The notes beneath the pieces were generated by a model, which saw nothing but the letters and a program-made list of their open reading frames with translations, ran no database searches and was not told the origin of the DNA. Shown here piece after piece: positions 34,904 through 38,014 of a stretch of DNA of 38,014 bases. A program made the position numbers and the translations under genes. The stretch lies in IMG/VR virus record IMGVR_UViG_3300034198_006004, positions 1-38,014 of that record; one strand, written 5' to 3'. This stretch comes from a virus. Each line of letters starts with the position of its first letter. Positions within the stretch are counted from its first letter, which is position 1.

Positions 34904-35790
34904 TATTTGCCCTTTCCGGCTTTCGCCACCAGCGCCTTATAGCAGGCGGTTGCTTGTGCTTTGTCGGTGAACTGCTGCGGCCGCCCGACGCCGAAATCAG
35001 TCAAAACCGACATCACGTCCTCAGCAGAGAGTTCTTTCGCAGCCTCCGCAAAGGCGTCAATCAGCGGCTGATTTGGTGCCCAGGCTGGCGGCTCCGGTCG
35101 GTCATCGGGAGCGCCTTGCAGCCAGTCCAGCAGTGTTTCGGCCATTTCTCGCCCTGGTCGATTGAGAACCGCGCCGCTCAACTTCGGACAGCGTGACTTG
35201 GTGACCGTGAGGGTATTGTCTTGGTCAATTTCTCCGCACACGTCAAACTCAAACTCGATGCCGTCGCGCATGACCGGTGCCAGCCCAATCTTTCGCGGCG
35301 AACGCTTGCCGTTGACTTCTTCAATGACCCATTCGGTTTTGGTGCGCATCGACACCAAAACATGAATCTTGGCTGAAAGGATCTTATCAACCAAGGCTTG
35401 GTGGTACGGCGTGACATTCTTCCAGGCCGCGAACGTATTCCCGCCACTTGATCGCTTGGCTGCGGCATCCACCATGTCAAGTTCTCCGCCCTTCCCCATC
35501 CAGTAATGGGACAGCGAGTCCACCACGATGACCGCGTACCCGCCATCTACCGCCGCGTCAATCGTCTTCACGAGATCGCGCGGATCAAAGGTGGACGGCT
35601 CCACCACATCAAACTCAAACAGGTCGGCGTACTTGCTTGCCGAACCATGCTCTGTGTCAATGACCGCGACCTTTCCGCCGCCAGCCAAATTCTTCGCCAG
35701 TTCCAGCAATGAATAGGTCTTACCCGCTCCCGCTGGCCCGCAGATCGCAAACCGTAGTTTTGCGTTTCGCTTTACTGCTCGCTCAAACAT
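34903..35790 (-). CDS. Sak4-like RecA-fold recombinase/ATPase, 295 aa
   Basis: The core has ICGPAGAGKTYSLLELAKNL (Walker A at about residues 17-25), KVAVIDTEHGSASKYADLFE, then YAVIVVDSLSHYWMGKGGEL (Walker B). GNTFAAWKNVTPYHQALVDK and LVSMRTKTEWVIEEVNGK follow. This is the AAA_24 / Sak4 order for short RecA-like annealing proteins. The start MFERAVKRN at 35790 has GGAGG 4-5 nt upstream. It is next to ssb, as in many phages with Sak4. Confidence 0.9.
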   Translation of the reverse strand: MFERAVKRNAKLRFAICGPAGAGKTYSLLELAKNLAGGGKVAVIDTEHGSASKYADLFEFDVVEPSTFDPRDLVKTIDAAVDGGYAVIVVDSLSHYWMGKGGELDMVDAAAKRSSGGNTFAAWKNVTPYHQALVDKILSAKIHVLVSMRTKTEWVIEEVNGKRSPRKIGLAPVMRDGIEFEFDVCGEIDQDNTLTVTKSRCPKLSGAVLNRPGREMAETLLDWLQGAPDDRPEPPAWAPNQPLIDAFAEAAKELSAEDVMSVLTDFGVGRPQQFTDKAQATACYKALVAKAGKGK

Positions 35791-35990
35791 GCTTCCTCCG
35801 TTGTCGTTTTGCAATCTTCCACCGCTTGCTGGAACGCCGCATCCAGCTTTTCAACGAGATCAACAAGCCCAGCCCGCCGCGCATCGTGCATCAGTTGATC
35901 AAGCGCCGCCGCCGCAATCATCGCTACGTTTTCAGCGCTGCCGATGGTAGGGAATCCAAGCTCACGCCGTTGATCGTTAACCGAGCCCAT
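35772..35990 (-). CDS. Small helical protein, 72 aa
   Basis: NVAMIAAAALDQLMHDARRA and LVDLVEKLDAAFQQAVEDC make two helices, with an acidic end containing TTEEACLSEQ. It overlaps the next gene by 19 bp and the upstream one by 14 bp. Its second half resembles the end of 35977-36174 (...L-x-Q-A-L/F-x-Q-A-V-x-x), so they may be distant copies. Confidence 0.6.
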   Translation of the reverse strand: MGSVNDQRRELGFPTIGSAENVAMIAAAALDQLMHDARRAGLVDLVEKLDAAFQQAVEDCKTTTEEACLSEQ

Positions 35991-36174
35991 CTTCTCCCTC
36001 CTTCACCGCTTGCTTCAACGCCTGCCGAAGTAACGCCGCTACCTCCAGCCGCCCCTTATCCTTCGCCATCGAAACCAACTGGTCAATCTCGTACACCAGT
36101 TCATCGGCGCCGCAGTCCGGCACATGGCGCTCCAGCGAGTCGAAGCGCGGCGCGTTGGTAAGTTGCCTATCCAT
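35977..36174 (-). CDS. Small helical protein, 65 aa
   Basis: The start MDRQLTNAPRF at 36174 is chosen because it overlaps the upstream stop. The product has YEIDQLVSMAKDKGRLEVAA and LLRQALKQAVKEGEDGLG, like 35772-35990. It may form a pair with that gene. No family recognised. Confidence 0.6.
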   Translation of the reverse strand: MDRQLTNAPRFDSLERHVPDCGADELVYEIDQLVSMAKDKGRLEVAALLRQALKQAVKEGEDGLG

Positions 36175-36268
36175 GCCACACCTCGTAAAACAGCCCACCC
36201 AGCGCCATCGCAAAGCACAGCAGGATAATCAACAGAAACAATTGCGGCGCAACGTCGCGGCGGTTCAT
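36167..36268 (-). CDS. Tiny membrane protein, 33 aa
   Basis: One strong hydrophobic helix (QLFLLIILLCFAMALGGLFY) with a basic start (NRRDV) is the whole product. The ATG overlaps the upstream stop as ATGA and it shares 8 bp with the gene after it. One-helix early phage proteins often act on the host membrane. Nothing more can be said. Confidence 0.55.
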   Translation of the reverse strand: MNRRDVAPQLFLLIILLCFAMALGGLFYEVWHG

Positions 36269-36284
36269 CGCGTCACCGCCCAAA
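36265..36284 (+). repeat. 20-bp direct repeat, copy at 36265 (second at 36495)
   Basis: Bases 36265-36284 and 36495-36514 share TCATCGCGTCACCGCCCAAA. On the coding strand this spans the end of the membrane helix (WAVTR), the stop and the coupled ATG of the next gene in both places. Duplication of a gene-end module or local recombination is likely. Confidence 0.8.
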
Positions 36285-36498
36285 TAACAAGCATCGACAA
36301 CGGAATTGCCATAACTGCGTAGCCTTTCACTAGTGCGGCTCGCCACCGCTCCATATATTCAATCCGAGCCCAGAGCGTAGCTACTTGCCCGTCCCGCGTT
36401 GCCGTTTCGTTGTCACGCCAAAGCTGCATCTTTGCCTCGTGAACTTCAATCACCGCGTCCATCTCCGTCCGCCAATTCGCCCGCCGTTGGCCGCTCAT
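36265..36498 (-). CDS. Coiled-coil plus one membrane helix, 77 aa
   Basis: The first 50 residues are charged and helical (RTEMDAVIEVHEAKMQLWRD, then RIEYMERWRAAL). The end is a membrane helix (YAVMAIPLSMLVIWAVTR). The topology is like XhlA-type proteins, but its location in the early unit suggests another role. ATGA overlaps lie on both sides. Its last bases are part of a 20-bp repeat. Confidence 0.6.
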   Translation of the reverse strand: MSGQRRANWRTEMDAVIEVHEAKMQLWRDNETATRDGQVATLWARIEYMERWRAALVKGYAVMAIPLSMLVIWAVTR

Positions 36499-36608
36499 CG
36501 CGTCACCGCCCAAACCAACACCCAAACCAACGCCGCCGCCACGGCGATCAAATCCGACCGCCGCTGAAGAGTCCGCAAGTCTTCCGGCCCGCCGCCCCAG
36601 GTAATCAT
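36495..36608 (-). CDS. Tiny membrane protein, 37 aa
   Basis: The polar start ITWGGGPEDLRTLQRRSD is followed by a membrane helix (LIAVAAALVWVLVWAVTR). Its end WAVTR is identical in DNA to the end of 36265-36498. ATGA overlaps lie on both sides. The two genes probably share an origin in their 3' parts. Confidence 0.55.
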   Translation of the reverse strand: MITWGGGPEDLRTLQRRSDLIAVAAALVWVLVWAVTR

Positions 36609-36742
36609 GCCGCACCGCCAGCCGCCAAAAACGCAGCGATCACCGCATCCCAGCCCAACCCAGTTCGCCGCTGCATCGACCGCATGGCGCCCCAGTAGTC
36701 ACCGCAGAGCGCGGCGTGTAGTTCGTCGGCGTTGGGCTTCAC
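36605..36742 (-). CDS. Small hypothetical protein, 45 aa
   Basis: GTG at 36742 overlaps the upstream stop (GTGA at 36739-36742), and the gene ends in ATGA with the next. The product has ELHAALCGDYWGAMRSMQRR and a hydrophobic end (WDAVIAAFLAAGGAA). It may have one amphipathic helix. Function unknown. Confidence 0.5.
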   Translation of the reverse strand: MKPNADELHAALCGDYWGAMRSMQRRTGLGWDAVIAAFLAAGGAA

Positions 36743-36975
36743 AGCGCACCTCCGGTTTCAGCGACGAGACCGCGCGCCTCTTCGATCAGCGTGCCGACTA
36801 AGGCGTAGTCGCCCCGACTGTCAGCGCGGGCGATGCGGCCCAGCAGGTCGAACGCCTCGTTGGTTCGCAGCTTGCGCTGCATGTCGCGCTCCATCAACTC
36901 CCCGGCGCGCTTCGCTCCGGCTGTCATCGGCAGCGCGGCGGCGTTGGTTGGGTAACGGTGTATTCCGTGGCTCAC
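36739..36975 (-). CDS. Small hypothetical protein, 78 aa
   Basis: The order AKRAGELMERDMQRKLRTNE, then AFDLLGRIARADSRGDYALV and TLIEEARGLVAETGG looks like three helices. The ATG overlaps the RHH stop by 4 bp. No family recognised. Confidence 0.55.
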   Translation of the reverse strand: MSHGIHRYPTNAAALPMTAGAKRAGELMERDMQRKLRTNEAFDLLGRIARADSRGDYALVGTLIEEARGLVAETGGAL

Positions 36976-37139
36976 TTCGACTTCTCCTTTTTAGTTGCAA
37001 CACCCCAAGCCCACTCCACCAGCCGACCAGGATGGACGCCAAGCTCTTTTGCCCGCGTGATGATGGCCGTGTGAACGCTGGGCAGCATCGTGATCTGCAC
37101 TGCCTTGCGCTGCTCTTGTGTAGTTGCTGTGTTGCTCAC
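36972..37139 (-). CDS. Ribbon-helix-helix-like DNA-binding protein, 55 aa
   Basis: KAVQITMLPSVHTAIITRAK and ELGVHPGRLVEWAWGVATK give a strand (VQITM), helix, turn and helix as in Arc/MetJ/CopG-type proteins, which dimerise on palindromic operators. GTG at 37139 is chosen because a -10 box ends 6 nt upstream of it; the longer ATG frame would start beyond that promoter. It is the first gene of the leftward early train. Palindromes at 37205-37216 and 37513-37524 are possible targets. Confidence 0.7.
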   Translation of the reverse strand: MSNTATTQEQRKAVQITMLPSVHTAIITRAKELGVHPGRLVEWAWGVATKKEKSK

Positions 37140-37145
37140 AGACCC

Positions 37146-37175
37146 ACTATGCGCTTCATGGCCGCATTTCGTCAA
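37146..37175 (-). promoter_or_regulatory. Leftward promoter, leaderless geometry
   Basis: On the minus strand TTGACG (37170-37175), an 18-nt spacer and CATAGT (37146-37151) form a fair promoter. The GTG of the RHH gene begins exactly 6 nt after the -10, as at the two rightward promoters. It would drive the long leftward early train. Match is weaker than for the rightward ones. Confidence 0.6.
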
Positions 37176-37204
37176 GTGGCAACATGCAGCCATGCGCAAC
37201 AAAC

Positions 37205-37216
37205 TGCTATATAGCA
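37205..37216. promoter_or_regulatory. 12-bp palindrome TGCTATATAGCA, operator candidate
   Basis: A perfect palindrome about 30 bp upstream of the leftward promoter, between it and the terminator at 37227. RHH proteins bind such sites as dimers. The protein that binds it is unknown. Confidence 0.45.
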
Positions 37217-37226
37217 TTTGAGACGC

Positions 37227-37261
37227 AAAAAGCCCCGCTCCGCTGGTTGCGGAACGGGGCT
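37227..37261 (-). terminator. Rho-independent terminator for leftward transcription
   Basis: A 13-step stem with one mismatch (37231-37243 with 37249-37261, loop TGGTT) is followed on the minus strand by TTTTT (37227-37231). It faces leftward, so it must serve a transcript from 37262-37490, or shield the RHH promoter from read-through. It lies 25 bp behind the stop of the small broken frame at 37286. Confidence 0.8.
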
Positions 37262-37285
37262 AGGTGGCCGGGTGTTGGGTAGTGA

Positions 37286-37480
37286 CTATTGGATGACGAT
37301 TACGCGGCGTTGCTGGTTTGTGGCAGCCGCCGCTTCTTTGGAGCTGTACGCGACGATGTCCCAGGCGGCAAGCTTGACGGCCATGGCGGGGTGGTGCGTG
37401 GGGAGGGCACGAGCTTGATTTGGTCGGGCCGGATTTGGCCGAGGAGTGGGAGGGCGAGGAGAAGGAGAATTATTTTTATG
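37286..37480 (-). pseudogene. Possible decayed small secreted protein
   Basis: In one minus frame (from 37480) the bases encode a signal peptide-like KIILLLLALPLLGQ, but the codon before the Lys is ATA instead of ATG. In another frame the last part, AVKLAAWDIVAYSSKEAAAA to RRVIVIQ, looks like a protein end and stops 25 bp before a leftward terminator. Joining them needs one frameshift. I read it as a decayed gene. A short intact frame (37286-37384, 32 aa) is the other option. The stretch 37385-37498 otherwise holds only promoter bases. Confidence 0.3.
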
Positions 37481-37498
37481 GCATTTCAAAAAAAAGAC

Positions 37499-37527
37499 TT
37501 GACGCGCCAACGATAAGCGCTTATAGT
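37499..37527 (+). promoter_or_regulatory. Rightward promoter with overlapping palindrome
   Basis: TTGACG (37499-37504), a 17-nt spacer and TATAGT (37522-37527) are followed 6 nt later by the ATG at 37534. A perfect palindrome ATAAGCGCTTAT (37513-37524) covers the spacer end and the first bases of the -10, so a protein bound there would block the promoter. The promoter at 32-60 lacks this palindrome. Confidence 0.8.
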
Positions 37528-37547
37528 TAAAGTATGAACAGCGCACG
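37522..37547 (+). repeat. 26-bp direct repeat, copy 2
   Basis: Identical to bases 55-80. It contains the -10 hexamer, 6-nt gap, ATG and first codons of the gene. Homology ends sharply at both edges. Confidence 0.9.
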
Positions 37548-37713
37548 AGTTTACGGAAACACCTACCCGGTCAAAGACCTGCTGAAGTCAGAATGCAAGG
37601 CCCGCTGGAACGCAGCCGAAAAAGCCTGATACGTTCCGCAAAACATGCTGCTCGTCGCCATGGCAATCGTAGAGCGCGGCTGTACCGCCGATCAGTTCTA
37701 TGGCCGCGCGTAA
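37534..37713 (+). pseudogene. DUF5710-like gene interrupted by an in-frame TGA
   Basis: The frame encodes YPVKDLLKSECKARWNAAEK then Ala, TGA (37627-37629), YVPQ and a helical end to the TAA at 37711. DUF5710-type modules read ...G-A-R-W-x-x-x-x-K-x-W-Y-V-P, so the TGA sits exactly where Trp (TGG) is expected. A single G-to-A change explains it. The phage uses TGA as stop in many genes, so whole-genome recoding is unlikely. Read-through or a sequencing error are other options. Confidence 0.75.
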
Positions 37714-37729
37714 CCCACAGGAGAAAGCA

Positions 37730-38014
37730 ATGATCACCACAAACACCACCGTCCGCTGGTCCGATCCGAACGGCGAACCGCTTACCGGAGTTGTCGTTGC
37801 CGTCGAAGGCGACAGCGCCCGAGTGGCGACGCCCTACGGCCTCACCTTGACTGTCGCGCACGACAAGCTCAAGCCAATGACCACAGCCCGCCTTAATACT
37901 CAGCCGGATTCAATTCGGTGGGAAGGTAAAAACCCCGCCGCCGTCGTCCTCGGCAAGCTGGGCGGAGCCGCGAAGGTCAGCAAAGGCCCCAACGTCGCCA
38001 AGACACAGGAGCAG
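37730..38014 (+). CDS. Early hypothetical protein, open at the window end (95 aa seen)
   Basis: AGGAG lies 6-7 nt before the ATG. The product has strand-like TVRWSDPNGEPLTGVVVAVE, GDSARVATPYGLTLTVAHDK and a basic Lys/Gly-rich end. No stop occurs before 38014. If the ends are joined, the frame reads on through AAA AAA to TAA at bases 7-9, giving 97 aa. The first domain could be a small beta barrel that binds nucleic acid, which is inference. Confidence 0.7.
   Translation, partial: MITTNTTVRWSDPNGEPLTGVVVAVEGDSARVATPYGLTLTVAHDKLKPMTTARLNTQPDSIRWEGKNPAAVVLGKLGGAAKVSKGPNVAKTQEQ

Noticed and set aside
37534-37713. Genome-wide TGA recoding to Trp
   Set aside because: Many genes end in TGA at coupled ATGA/GTGA junctions and large conserved genes contain no internal TGA.
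1-38014. tRNA genes, CRISPR arrays, insertion sequences, integrase or att sites
   Set aside because: Looked for and not seen. No cloverleaf-like sequence with a conserved T-arm, no regularly spaced repeat-spacer array, no transposase or recombinase motif was found. No tool was available for a formal search.

Overview
The window reads as a nearly complete, probably complete, genome of a tailed double-stranded DNA phage with a long non-contractile tail (siphovirus type). It carries HK97-type head genes: an HNH nuclease, small and large terminase, portal, prohead protease and major capsid protein. The tail genes are a tube protein, frameshifted chaperones and a tape measure. No integrase, parABS genes, tRNA or CRISPR array was found, so a virulent or non-integrating life style is the simplest reading. 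The ends appear to join. The last open frame (37730 to the end) continues in frame into base 1 and stops at bases 7-9, which suggests a circular or circularly permuted assembly of about 38.0 kb. The host is not identifiable with confidence. Several signal peptides end in a Gln-rich cleavage region, and the promoters look leaderless. An Acidobacteriota-like host is only a guess.

Layout. (1) A short rightward early unit runs from 37499 across the junction to 851: two near-identical promoters, a DUF5710-like gene broken by TGA, and four small genes. (2) A leftward early unit runs from 37139 to 24183. It begins with a ribbon-helix-helix protein and a train of tiny, overlapping, translationally coupled genes, several of them one-helix membrane proteins. 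A Sak4-like recombinase, SSB and more accessory genes follow, then a C5-cytosine methyltransferase, a helicase-methyltransferase fusion, a VRR-NUC-type nuclease and a HicA-like protein. It ends with a replication initiator whose coding sequence holds a dense iteron array, and an HNH nuclease. (3) Leftward packaging and head genes run from 24075 to 19006 and end at a strong rho-independent terminator. (4) A leftward glycosylation cassette lies at 18957-15277, with three glycosyltransferase-like proteins, one FkbM methyltransferase and one further glycosyltransferase-like protein. A single opposite-strand gene follows at 14932-15294. (5) Neck, tail tube, chaperones, tape measure, tip and a 1356-residue fibre occupy 14897-3872. 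(6) A run of small secreted or membrane genes at 3801-2101 looks like a lysis region. A metallophosphoesterase, a small winged-helix-like protein and a HExxH metallopeptidase-like protein lie behind it.

How the parts may work together. The early region supplies recombination (Sak4 with SSB), origin recognition (iterons inside the initiator gene) and DNA modification. HNH, TerS and TerL together point to cos-type packaging. The glycosylation cassette sits inside the structural operon, just behind the capsid gene and its terminator. This suggests modification of the virion or host surface during assembly. A canonical CCCTTTG slip site makes the gpG and gpGT-type tail chaperones. Three promoters place the -10 hexamer exactly 6 nt before a start codon, which implies leaderless mRNAs for the first genes of the early units.
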